Source: Flavobacteriales bacterium UBA6693
GTDB lineage: Bacteria; Bacteroidota; Bacteroidia; Flavobacteriales; Weeksellaceae
Assembly (NCBI GenBank): GCA_002454815.1
Contig: DKJL01000006.1
Coordinates: 128,843-192,842, forward strand
Direction of reading: 5' to 3'
DNA length: 64,000 nucleotides
Shown: positions 1-8,211 of the stretch, one piece after another
Numbering within the stretch: position 1 is the first letter of the stretch
Layout of the letters: each line of letters starts with the position of its first letter
Notes under the pieces: generated by a model
The model's database searches: none
Told to the model about the DNA's origin: nothing
What the model saw: the letters and a program-made list of their open reading frames with translations, nothing else
Position numbers and translations under genes: made by a program

Positions 1-203
1 GTTGCACCGTTTTGGTGAACGAAGGCAGGAATCTCATTATCGTGCTTGGAATATGCGTCCTCAGCTTTCATCAGCGGATCATAAGCCACGGGAAAGTACA
101 TATCTGGAAAATACACGAGTGGCGGAGTCTCCTTGCTGCAGGAGCTTAGTGCTACTGCTGCACATCCCAGGATCGCTGTAATTTTTAATATATTCTTTGT
201 CAT
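1..203 (-). CDS. actE: Alternative complex III monoheme cytochrome subunit (ActE), 5' part only
   Basis: Only the first 67 residues lie in the window; the gene continues past the left edge. The N terminus is a lipoprotein signal peptide (MTKNILKITAILGC..., with lipobox LSSC and the acylated Cys at about residue 21), followed by a Tyr/Pro-rich stretch (PPLVYFPDMYFP) typical of the membrane-anchored cytochrome c lipoprotein of alternative complex III. The heme-binding CxxCH motif is not in the visible part. It is the fifth gene in a minus-strand run actA-B-C-D-E, 54 bases after actD. In the complex this subunit passes electrons from the actA/actB side to soluble cytochrome or the oxidase. The identification rests mainly on position and the N terminus. 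Confidence 0.8.
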   Translation of the reverse strand, partial: MTKNILKITAILGCAAVALSSCSKETPPLVYFPDMYFPVAYDPLMKAEDAYSKHDNEIPAFVHQNGA

Positions 204-257
204 CTGGACAATTTTAATTTGTTTATAATTAGATAGAATCAATAACTGATTCCCATC

Positions 258-779
258 TTAGGCGTCTTTTACCGTTATTTCTTCTACGTTGGTATCGATC
301 AGGATTTGTTTAACGGCTTCCACGTCGTCCGTAACAAATTCCATCATGAACTTATCGTCTGTAGTTCGTGGATCAGGGTTTTGTGGTGGACAGCCCGGAT
401 ACATTTTATTCCGAACAAGAAAGGTAAGCGACATCATGTGCGCTGCGCAAAATACCATTAATTCAAACATTGGCACGACAAAGGCAGGCATGTTTTCTCC
501 CCAAGTGAAAGACGGCTTACCTCCGATATTCATTGGCCAGTCATGATTCATTGTGTACCACGTTACAAGGCTTCCAATCATAAGACCGTACACTGCATAA
601 AGAAAAGCAGCATCTGAAATACGTGTTTTCTTCAGTCCAAGTGCGGTATCAAGACCGTGTACCGGGAAAGGGGTGTAGACCTCAGCAATCGCGATTCCTT
701 TATCGTTAAATGCTTTTACGCCATCCAACAAATCGTCGTCGTCGGCATACATGCCGTATATTCTTTTAATGGTGCTCAT
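258..779 (-). CDS. actD: Alternative complex III subunit ActD (DUF3341 membrane protein)
   Basis: A 173-residue DUF3341 protein and integral subunit of the quinol:cytochrome c oxidoreductase. The N-terminal 50 residues are cytoplasmic (IYGMYADDDDLLDGVKAF, the family signature). Two membrane segments follow at roughly residues 57-80 and 97-122, then a soluble tail with PGCPPQNPDPRTTDDKF. I start at the ATG at 779 (MSTIKRIYGMY), where the family homology begins, rather than at an in-frame upstream ATG at 806. The start lies inside the end of actC (14-base overlap), which suggests translational coupling. Confidence 0.92.
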   Translation of the reverse strand: MSTIKRIYGMYADDDDLLDGVKAFNDKGIAIAEVYTPFPVHGLDTALGLKKTRISDAAFLYAVYGLMIGSLVTWYTMNHDWPMNIGGKPSFTWGENMPAFVVPMFELMVFCAAHMMSLTFLVRNKMYPGCPPQNPDPRTTDDKFMMEFVTDDVEAVKQILIDTNVEEITVKDA

Positions 780-2163
780 CTTCTTCTTTTGCTTTATAAG
801 TTTCACCTGATATTTTCAGAATTGTTTTCAGTTCTGCCTGTGCAATTACCGGAAACGTTCTGGCATATAGCAGAAACAGTACTCCGAAAAATCCGATTGT
901 CCCAAGATAAACTCCTACATCAATGATGCTGGGCTTAAACATTGTCCAGGAACTTGGCAGATAGTCGCGCGAAATATTTATTACAATAATATCAAAACGC
1001 TCGAACCACATCCCTATATTAATTACCAGTGCAATAATAAAAGTTGCCATAATGTTTGTTCTAATCTTTTTGAACCAAAACAGCGCCGGGATAACCAGGT
1101 TACAGATGATCAAGGCCCAGAAAGCCCACCAATAAGGACCGGTTGCAGCACCCGGAGAAAGGTATACAAAGTCTTCATAACGGGATCCCGAATACCATGC
1201 GATGAAATACTCACAAGCGTAGGCAACAGTTACCATACCTCCGGTTACCACAATTACGATATTCATAATCTCGATATGGTACATGGTGATATAATCTTCT
1301 AAATGAGCGACTTTCCGGGCGACTAACAAAAGGGTCTGCACCATCGCGAATCCGGAGAAGATTGCTCCTGCAACGAAGTAAGGCGGATAGATGGTGGAAT
1401 GCCAACCTTTAATTACCGAAGTTGCAAAGTCAAAGGATACTGTGGTGTGTACGGAGAATACCAATGGCGTTGCCAAACCGGCCAATACCAAAGAAAGTTC
1501 CTCGAAACGCTGCCAGTGTTTGGCTTTACCGCCCCATCCAAATGAAAGGAAAGTATAGATCCGTTTTGTCCATGGTGTTTTTGCACGGTCACGCACCATC
1601 GCAAAATCCGGAATCAGCCCCATAAACCAGAATACACTGGATACGGAAAAGTACGTTGAAATTGCGAATACGTCCCAGAGAAGTGGCGAGTTAAAGTTAG
1701 TCCACAAAGAACCAAACTGGTTTGGTAATGGGAATACCCAATATCCTACCCAAACTCTACCCATGTGAATTACCGGGAAGATGGCCGCCTGTACTACCGC
1801 GAAGATGGTCATCGCTTCCGCAGAACGGTTCACGGACATTCTCCAACGTTGTCTAAATAATAAAAGTACGGCAGAAATAAGCGTACCGGCGTGGCCGATA
1901 CCTACCCACCAAACGAAATTGGTGATATCCCAACCCCAGTTGTTAGTGCGATTCAGTCCCCAGGCACCAATACCGGTACCAATGGTGTATGCAATACAAC
2001 CGAATCCATAGACGAAGAGCACCAGCGCGATCCAAAAAGAAACCCACCATAGCTTTCCTGCTCTTTCCTCTATAGGTCTGGAAATATCTTCCGTTATATC
2101 GTGATAAGTCTTGTGACCAATAATTAAAGGTTCCCTTATCGGAGCTTCGTAATGTCCTGACAT
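766..2163 (-). CDS. actC: Alternative complex III integral membrane subunit ActC (NrfD/PsrC family)
   Basis: A 465-residue polytopic protein of the NrfD/polysulphide-reductase membrane family, with about ten hydrophobic helices between residues 38 and 440 and cytoplasmic ends. ActC and its relative ActF form the quinol-binding membrane core of alternative complex III. The start MSGHYEAPIREPLIIGHKTY is typical of the family, and the C terminus is charged (KAKEEDEHH). It is the third gene of the act operon, 18 bases after actB, and overlaps actD by 14 bases. Known biochemistry: menaquinol oxidation coupled to cytochrome c reduction, replacing the bc1 complex that many Bacteroidota lack. Confidence 0.95.
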   Translation of the reverse strand: MSGHYEAPIREPLIIGHKTYHDITEDISRPIEERAGKLWWVSFWIALVLFVYGFGCIAYTIGTGIGAWGLNRTNNWGWDITNFVWWVGIGHAGTLISAVLLLFRQRWRMSVNRSAEAMTIFAVVQAAIFPVIHMGRVWVGYWVFPLPNQFGSLWTNFNSPLLWDVFAISTYFSVSSVFWFMGLIPDFAMVRDRAKTPWTKRIYTFLSFGWGGKAKHWQRFEELSLVLAGLATPLVFSVHTTVSFDFATSVIKGWHSTIYPPYFVAGAIFSGFAMVQTLLLVARKVAHLEDYITMYHIEIMNIVIVVTGGMVTVAYACEYFIAWYSGSRYEDFVYLSPGAATGPYWWAFWALIICNLVIPALFWFKKIRTNIMATFIIALVINIGMWFERFDIIVINISRDYLPSSWTMFKPSIIDVGVYLGTIGFFGVLFLLYARTFPVIAQAELKTILKISGETYKAKEEDEHH

Positions 2164-2181
2164 TTTTTACCTATTTATTAT

Positions 2182-5100
2182 TTAAACATTATTTTCTTTT
2201 CTATTTCTCACTTTCGTATGATAGAAGACATTCGGCTTGGTACCGATTTCCTCCAGCAATACATATCGTCTGTTCGTGCTGAACAGCGCCCGTACTTTCG
2301 AGGCTTTATCATTCATATCACCAAAAGTGTAAGCTCCCGTAGGACAAGCGTTGGCGCAAGCGGTAGAGAATTCGCCATCTTTTACGACGCGTCCTTCTTT
2401 CTTGGCTTCTAGTATAACGTTCTGTGTCATTTGAATGCACATTGAACATTTCTCCATGACCCCTCTTGTACGCACTACGACATCCGGGTTCAGCACCATT
2501 CTGCCTAAGTCATTGTTTTGGTTAAAATCGAACTTATCGTTTAGATTATAAGTAAACCAGTTAAAACGACGAACTTTATAAGGACAGTTGTTGGCACAGT
2601 ACCTTGTACCGATACATCTGTTATAGGCCATTTGGTTTTGTCCCTGCTTACCATGCGACGTAGCTGCTACCGGACATACGGTTTCGCAAGGTGCGTGGTT
2701 ACAGTGCTGGCACATTACCGGCTGGAAAATCACATCCGGGTTTTCAGCTGGATGATTAAGGATCCCACTTTCCTTGTTGAAGGCGTTACCGTACATCCCC
2801 GGAACATCCAGTCCTGCCGCAGCCGCTTCCGCTCCGGAAAGTTTACCGTCTCTGTTGGTATCATACTGCTCCGGCATTATCGTTGTGTAATAGCGGTCAA
2901 TGCGAAGCCAGTGCATATCACGGGACATTCTCATCTCTGCTTTTCCTACTACAGGTACATTATTTTCTGCGTGGCAAGCAATGATACAAGCTCCACAGCC
3001 AATACATGAATTCAGATCTACAGAAAGATTGAAATGTGGACCATCTGTATCATCAAACGCATCCCAAAGATCAATTTTACCTGCTGGCAGAGCGCCACCG
3101 ATTGTATGATATTCCAATGGCTTATTCCAGCCAAGTTTTTCGTCGTCAAATTTCACGTTGAGGAAAGTATCCAGGGATACTTCACGCGCAATTTCGTAGC
3201 GACCCATCAAAGTATTCTGCAACTGGATACCGGCAAATTCGTGCTCTCCGCTTACTTTTTCCAAAGAAACATTAGAAATCGTGAGGTTTGAACCATCAAA
3301 AATCGGATAAGCATTTACACCCGTTTCAGCAACTTTCCCTGAGTTCTTTTTGCCGTAACCAAGCGCCAGACCCAAAGACCCATCTGCCTGTCCTGGCTGT
3401 ATGAAAACCGGAACACCCTTCAGCGTCACTCCGTTCGCGGTAAGATTGACAATAGAACCGTCGAGCTGCATTCTGCCGTTTAAGTCATTTTCCAGACCAA
3501 GACGTTCGGCATCTTTTGGAGAGATCGTCAGGTAGTTGTCCCACGTCAATCGGGTGATAGGATCAGGCAATTCCTGTAACCATGGGTTGTTGGCCTGCGT
3601 GCCGTCTCCCATTGCCGTATTTGTGTAGAGTACAAGTTCCAGATCCGAAGCTTTAAAGCCGGAAAGTTCCGAGACAGCCTGCTGAGCATTCCCTCCCGCA
3701 TAGCTGAGAGTCGCTGTGTTGCCACCCGCAAGGATGCCATTGTATAAAGCTTTATTGAAGGAAGTTCCGCCAATCATGGTGGCAGCATTCGCTTTCAGAT
3801 AATCATAGTAATTATTTCCTTCAGCACCTTTACCATTCATCCAGACAAGAAGAGAATCTTCAATCTGTCGCGATTTGAATATTTTTTGAATAGTGGGTTG
3901 CATCAGCGTGTACACTCCCGTTTGCGGATTTAAATCTCCCCAGCTTTCCAGCCAGTTTGCCACAGGAATTACCGCTTTTGCAGCGCGATACATTTCGTTT
4001 TTCTTATCAGTAACCGCAATTACGTACGGTACCTTTTCCAGTGCCTTCGTAAAAGCTTCACCTTTATTGTTGGAATAAGCCGGGTTCACGTTATTGGCAA
4101 TCAAGACACCAATCTGTCCCGAGTTCAGCCAGCTCAAGAATTCCTGGTAACGGGCACCGTCAAACTCTTTCAGGAAGTTCGCTTTTCCGGTAAAGGCAGT
4201 GGAACCGAGTTTTTGATTAATTAAATTTGCCAATACGTGAGCAGCTTTAGAACCATCTGCAAACACCACAGCATTGCTGCCCTTAGCCTGAAGTTCTTTC
4301 ACAATTTCACCAGCTTCTTTGCTGGTTGCTCCACCGTTTAATCCGTTGTAAACTTCAACAAGAACTTTGTTCACTGCGCTCGGCTTCAGTCGAATTCTGG
4401 TATCCGCGTTTGCGCCGGAAAGTGACATGTTCGACTCGATCTGGATGTGGCGTAGCATATTCGGGCCTGGCTTTCTCGCTACAGCATAAGAAGTATCGAG
4501 GTTACCACCGCTGTAATCACCAAGAAAATCAGCCTGGAAAGATACAACCAACTGTGTTTTCGAAAGATCGTATACAGGCAGCGCACGCTGACCAAACACT
4601 TCCTGCGCAGCATCCAAAGCGGCAGAGTAAGGAAGCGCATCATAAGTTACCAGTTCGGCCGTAGGATATTTGGTCTTAAATTCAGAAAATAATTTTTTAA
4701 ACGTTGGGGACGGGAAGGAATGAGAAAGAACAACAATCTTCTTCCCAAAGCCTTGCGCTTCAGACAGACCTTTCAGCACGAAGTCGTCTACCTTATCGAA
4801 AGTCTCATCTTTACCGTTCAGTTTTGGCTGCTTTACTTTATCATTGTCGTAAAGCGAAAGGATAGCTGCTTGTGTACGTGCGCGTGTTTTGCCAAGATCT
4901 CCTGCAACCGGGTTAGGCTCAATTTTGATCGGACGTCCTTCGCGAGTTTTCACAAGAACACTGGCAAAATCGAAACCATCGAAAAAAGTGGAGGCGTAAT
5001 AATTTGGCACTCCGGGAATAATTTCGTGCGGTTTTACGACGTAAGGAATTGTTTTGATAACAGGCGCCTCACACGCAGCAAGCGTGACAGCAGCGGTTGA

Positions 5101-5277
5101 GAATCCCAGAAGCTTCAGGAAATCGCGTCTTGAAGTTCCGGATTCGGTTGATTTGTCGGTCCCCAGCATTTCCTCGACAGGAATTTCATTCTGAAATTCT
5201 TTCTGAGCCAATTTCCCGTTTAGGGTTGGGTCCTTCAGTTCGTGAATACTTCTGAATTGTATTTTATTTGAAGCCAT
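2182..5277 (-). CDS. actB: Alternative complex III iron-sulfur subunit ActB (Tat-exported molybdopterin-oxidoreductase-like protein fused to a 4Fe-4S ferredoxin)
   Basis: At 1031 residues this is the fused form of ActB. Residues 1-45 are a leader, followed by a twin-arginine motif (SRRDFLKLLG, Arg50-Arg51) and a lipobox-like LAAC ending at Cys69. Residues of about 70-740 resemble a molybdopterin oxidoreductase that has lost the cofactor. The C-terminal part holds four cysteine clusters: CIGCGACIIAC, CQHCNHAPCETVC, CIGTRYCANNC and CSMCI...CANAC, which would bind one 3Fe-4S and three 4Fe-4S centres. The protein is periplasmic and carries electrons from the quinol site to the hemes of ActA/ActE. 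It lies between actA (21 bases upstream) and actC. Confidence 0.95.
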   Translation of the reverse strand: MASNKIQFRSIHELKDPTLNGKLAQKEFQNEIPVEEMLGTDKSTESGTSRRDFLKLLGFSTAAVTLAACEAPVIKTIPYVVKPHEIIPGVPNYYASTFFDGFDFASVLVKTREGRPIKIEPNPVAGDLGKTRARTQAAILSLYDNDKVKQPKLNGKDETFDKVDDFVLKGLSEAQGFGKKIVVLSHSFPSPTFKKLFSEFKTKYPTAELVTYDALPYSAALDAAQEVFGQRALPVYDLSKTQLVVSFQADFLGDYSGGNLDTSYAVARKPGPNMLRHIQIESNMSLSGANADTRIRLKPSAVNKVLVEVYNGLNGGATSKEAGEIVKELQAKGSNAVVFADGSKAAHVLANLINQKLGSTAFTGKANFLKEFDGARYQEFLSWLNSGQIGVLIANNVNPAYSNNKGEAFTKALEKVPYVIAVTDKKNEMYRAAKAVIPVANWLESWGDLNPQTGVYTLMQPTIQKIFKSRQIEDSLLVWMNGKGAEGNNYYDYLKANAATMIGGTSFNKALYNGILAGGNTATLSYAGGNAQQAVSELSGFKASDLELVLYTNTAMGDGTQANNPWLQELPDPITRLTWDNYLTISPKDAERLGLENDLNGRMQLDGSIVNLTANGVTLKGVPVFIQPGQADGSLGLALGYGKKNSGKVAETGVNAYPIFDGSNLTISNVSLEKVSGEHEFAGIQLQNTLMGRYEIAREVSLDTFLNVKFDDEKLGWNKPLEYHTIGGALPAGKIDLWDAFDDTDGPHFNLSVDLNSCIGCGACIIACHAENNVPVVGKAEMRMSRDMHWLRIDRYYTTIMPEQYDTNRDGKLSGAEAAAAGLDVPGMYGNAFNKESGILNHPAENPDVIFQPVMCQHCNHAPCETVCPVAATSHGKQGQNQMAYNRCIGTRYCANNCPYKVRRFNWFTYNLNDKFDFNQNNDLGRMVLNPDVVVRTRGVMEKCSMCIQMTQNVILEAKKEGRVVKDGEFSTACANACPTGAYTFGDMNDKASKVRALFSTNRRYVLLEEIGTKPNVFYHTKVRNRKENNV

Positions 5278-5298
5278 TGATACTTCTAATTTTTGTTA

Positions 5299-6663
5299 TT
5301 AATAATGACATTTACCACACTCAAGACCTCCGATGGCATCCACGGTAACCTTGGTACCGTTGCCGTATTGCTTTTTCAGCTTATCGTGAAGATTCTTGAA
5401 GTATTCTTTGTTATACCCATTGTCCATATCGATCTCCGTCGTTCTGTGGCACTCGATACACCAGCCCATTGTAAAGTCGTTGGCCATGTGCACTACATTC
5501 ATTGTATCCACCTGCCCGTGGCAAGCTTTACAGACAACGTCTATCTTAGCATCCGGGTTTTTCGCATTATGTGAATTCAGGATTGCCTGTTCGCCTGCCA
5601 CCACGTGCTGAGCGTGATTAAAGTACACGAAATCCGGCATGTTGTGAATTCTCGTCCATTCCACCGGCTGCGTTTTCCCAGTGTACTGTTGGCTCTCCGG
5701 ATCCCAACCGGTGGCAGCGTAGATTTTCTGAATTTCACCGTCGTAGAATGCTTTATCTTTTCCTGGTTCCAGATATTCGCCGTTGTACTCAGAAATATTT
5801 CGGTGACAGTTCATACAAACATTCATTGATGGAATTTCAGAAACCTTACCGTATTTAGCTGAAGAGTGGCAAAGCTGACAGTCGATTTTATTTTCGCCGG
5901 CATGAATTTTATGAGAGAAATAGATGGGTTGTTCCGGCTTGTAACCTTTATAAACACCGATCCACATGAGGCTGTTCCAGACGCCATAAGCGGCAAAAAC
6001 ACCCAGTAAAACCAGCAAACCTTTTCCTACATAATGATATTTGCGGTACAGCTCACCAAAACTAACAGCGCGTTTTTCATTAACACCAACAAGCTCTTCG
6101 CTCTGCTGTAATTTCACTAATTGACGAAGCTGCAGAAGCAACCAAACCAATAAACCACCGATGGCCAGCAGTGAAATCAGGATAATTTTGGAAGTGGAAG
6201 AATCTTCCGGTGTTGCTGCAGTGCCCGCGGTTCCGGCAGCAGCGCCGGCGTCAGTAGCCGCGTCGGCTTTAGGCTCAGGAGCAGGCGGGTTCGTAGTATA
6301 TTCCAGAATATCGTCGATTTCCTGATCGGTAAGATTCGGAAACGGCAACATCTCTACTTCGTTGAATTTTTCAAAGACTTCGTTCGCGTATTTGTCACCG
6401 GAAGCCCGGAGTGCCTTGTTATCCTTGATCCATTTGTGCAACCAGTCTGTATCGAGATTTTGTTCCGTCTTCAGCCTGTCTACGACACCACCTAAAGCCG
6501 GACCAACAAGTTGTTTGTCCAGTGCGTGGCATGCAGAACAGTCTGCTTTGAAAAGCTTTTCACCGTTTTTGGCATCTCCCTGAGCGTAAATAGAAGCACT
6601 GGTCGACAGCAACAGACCTATCGCGATAAGACCTCTTTTGTAATGCTTTCTCCAACTAATCAT
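5299..6663 (-). CDS. actA: Alternative complex III multiheme cytochrome subunit ActA, with an extra N-terminal cytochrome c domain
   Basis: A 454-residue first gene of the act operon. A signal peptide/anchor (residues 11-28) is followed by a mono-heme cytochrome c domain (CSACH at 42-46, distal Met region MLPFPNL). Next come an Ala/Pro linker, membrane segments near 163-182 and 215-235, and a pentaheme module with five motifs: CQLCH, CMNCH, CKACH, CIECH and CGKCH. In the crystallised complexes ActA is pentaheme; here a sixth heme domain is fused at the N terminus. It sits in the periplasm on top of ActB and receives its electrons. Upstream, on the minus strand, a TATTTTTG -7 box lies at 6713-6720. 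Confidence 0.94.
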   Translation of the reverse strand: MISWRKHYKRGLIAIGLLLSTSASIYAQGDAKNGEKLFKADCSACHALDKQLVGPALGGVVDRLKTEQNLDTDWLHKWIKDNKALRASGDKYANEVFEKFNEVEMLPFPNLTDQEIDDILEYTTNPPAPEPKADAATDAGAAAGTAGTAATPEDSSTSKIILISLLAIGGLLVWLLLQLRQLVKLQQSEELVGVNEKRAVSFGELYRKYHYVGKGLLVLLGVFAAYGVWNSLMWIGVYKGYKPEQPIYFSHKIHAGENKIDCQLCHSSAKYGKVSEIPSMNVCMNCHRNISEYNGEYLEPGKDKAFYDGEIQKIYAATGWDPESQQYTGKTQPVEWTRIHNMPDFVYFNHAQHVVAGEQAILNSHNAKNPDAKIDVVCKACHGQVDTMNVVHMANDFTMGWCIECHRTTEIDMDNGYNKEYFKNLHDKLKKQYGNGTKVTVDAIGGLECGKCHY

Positions 6664-6712
6664 TTATAAAATCTTGGGTTAGTAAATTATATTGTGTTTA
6701 CTTTCAACTTGG

Positions 6713-6720
6713 CAAAAATA
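6713..6720 (-). promoter_or_regulatory. Putative -7 box of the act operon promoter
   Basis: Reads TATTTTTG on the minus strand, matching the Bacteroidota -7 consensus TAnnTTTG, about 50 bases upstream of the actA start. I see no convincing TTG -33 element, so this is a partial match only. Confidence 0.45.
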
Positions 6721-6800
6721 ACATTTTTAACAGAATTTAACGGCTGATTGGGGAAGCGTCGCTGGTTTTGGCTTAATTTGTAACTGTTCTAAATAAGTTT

Positions 6801-6832
6801 TTGTGCCATCATTTTTATTTGTTTTAAATTTG
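6801..6832 (+). promoter_or_regulatory. Promoter of the SPOR-domain gene (TTG-N21-TAAATTTG)
   Basis: The -33 element TTG is at 6801-6803 and the -7 box TAAATTTG at 6825-6832, separated by 21 bases. This fits the flavobacterial pattern TTG-N17-23-TAnnTTTG. The ATG follows 15 bases after the -7 box. Confidence 0.7.
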
Positions 6833-6847
6833 CCCAAATTAAATTAA

Positions 6848-7378
6848 ATGAAACATTTTTTTAAAATAATCGCTGTGTTTTGCGTGCTCGCTTCAACTTC
6901 CGGCGCCGCGCAACAAATCATTAAAAACGACACACTCAACGGAACTGCCCTCACAATGGTGATGGATGGCAAAGTGAGTGATCTGCTTAGCGATATCGAA
7001 GACAAATGTGCTACACCAAAGAATACCTACGCCGGCAATAACGACGAACCACGAATCTCGGCTCCGAAAATTTCCGTGCCGGAACGAGAGCTTACCAACG
7101 CAGAAATCTGCCGCCGTAACCCCAGAATTATGGGCTATAAAATACAGGTCGCTGTCGTTAAAAGTAACGCCCAGGCAAGAGAAATCGGCTTGAATTTCCG
7201 ACGAAAATTTCCGAACATGAAAGTGGAAATTGACGCATCTCTTCGCCCCAACTATAAAGTATTGGCAGGCAGCTATTTCACAAAACAAAGTGCCGGCGCA
7301 GATTTGTCCCGCGTTAAAAGCAGTTTCGGCAGTGCCGTGGCGGTACAATACCGTGTTTTTTGCGTAGAAGCGAAATAG
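6848..7378 (+). CDS. Secreted SPOR-domain protein
   Basis: A 176-residue protein with a cleavable signal peptide (residues 1-21, AxA-like site before QQIIKNDT). A low-complexity middle part with a Cys pair is followed by a C-terminal SPOR domain (about residues 103-176; GYKIQVAVVKSNAQA, YKVLAGSYFTK). SPOR domains bind denuded peptidoglycan, so a periplasmic role at the cell wall or division site is likely, but the precise function is unknown. It is a single gene with its own promoter, and a strong hairpin terminator separates it from the convergent response regulator. Similar small SPOR proteins are common in flavobacteria. Confidence 0.85.
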   Translation: MKHFFKIIAVFCVLASTSGAAQQIIKNDTLNGTALTMVMDGKVSDLLSDIEDKCATPKNTYAGNNDEPRISAPKISVPERELTNAEICRRNPRIMGYKIQVAVVKSNAQAREIGLNFRRKFPNMKVEIDASLRPNYKVLAGSYFTKQSAGADLSRVKSSFGSAVAVQYRVFCVEAK

Positions 7379-7393
7379 GCGAACATAAAAAAA

Positions 7394-7430
7394 ACAAACA
7401 GCCGCTTTCTTTTTGAAAGCGGCTGTTTGT
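7394..7430. terminator. Bidirectional terminator between the SPOR gene and the response regulator
   Basis: A perfect 16-bp inverted repeat (arms 7394-7409 and 7415-7430) with a 5-base loop and an A-run before the left arm. It lies between two convergent genes and can serve both. Confidence 0.9.
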
Positions 7431-7451
7431 ATTTATTGAGGCGGTGCAGGA

Positions 7452-8138
7452 TTAGTTTTTCACCAGCAGGCGAAACCCTTCACCGTGTACGTTGATGATC
7501 TCCAGACCATCATCTTCTTTCAGTAATTTCCGTAGTTTAGCGATGTACACATCCATACTTCTGGCGGTAAAATAATTCTCTTTTTTCCAGATTTTTCTTA
7601 GCGCCAAGTCCCGCGGCATAAAGTCATTGCGATGCAGGCAAAGCAGCTTCAGCAATTCATTTTCTTTCGGCGAAAGTTTATAATCCGTGTCGTTCACGCG
7701 TAACTGGCGCAACATAGAGTCGAAAAAGATATTACTGATTTTGAACTGTTCTTGATCGCTGTCTTCCAGAACGGCGCTACGCTGCAGGATTGCCTTGATT
7801 TTATAAAGAAGCAATTCTGTATCAAATGGTTTGGTAATATAATCGTCCGCGCCCAGCTGGTATCCTTTCAGAATGTCTTCGCGCATATTTCTGGCGGTAA
7901 GGAAGATGATGGGGATATTTTTATCGATGCGCTTCACATCTTCCGCCAGGCTGAATCCGTCTTTTTTCGGCATCATCACATCGAAAATGCAGATATCAAA
8001 TTCGTTCTCGGTAAACTCTTTCAGCCCCTGTTCGCCGTCCGTGGCCAGCGTTACCTCGAAGTTGTTGATAGAAAGATAATCTTTCAATACGGCGCCAAAA
8101 CTTTGGTCGTCCTCCACTAGTAAGATCCTGTTGCTCAT
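7452..8138 (-). CDS. OmpR-family response regulator
   Basis: A 228-residue regulator. The receiver domain (residues 1-120) has the acidic pair Glu9/Asp10-Asp11, phospho-acceptor Asp53 (FDVMMPKKDG), the switch Thr in LTAR and Lys in ITKPF. A C-terminal winged-helix DNA-binding domain covers about 132-226 (LSPKENELLKLL, ARSMDVYIAKLRKLL). It is the partner of the histidine kinase gene 73 bases upstream on the same strand. The pair looks like the RprX/RprY-type systems of Bacteroidota. The target genes are not evident from the window. Confidence 0.93.
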   Translation of the reverse strand: MSNRILLVEDDQSFGAVLKDYLSINNFEVTLATDGEQGLKEFTENEFDICIFDVMMPKKDGFSLAEDVKRIDKNIPIIFLTARNMREDILKGYQLGADDYITKPFDTELLLYKIKAILQRSAVLEDSDQEQFKISNIFFDSMLRQLRVNDTDYKLSPKENELLKLLCLHRNDFMPRDLALRKIWKKENYFTARSMDVYIAKLRKLLKEDDGLEIINVHGEGFRLLVKN

Positions 8139-8211
8139 AATGTTAGTATTTAGTGTTATTGCGGCTGCCGTACCTCTAAGTGTGACGTAGCGCTTTTTTT
8201 TATTTTTATTT

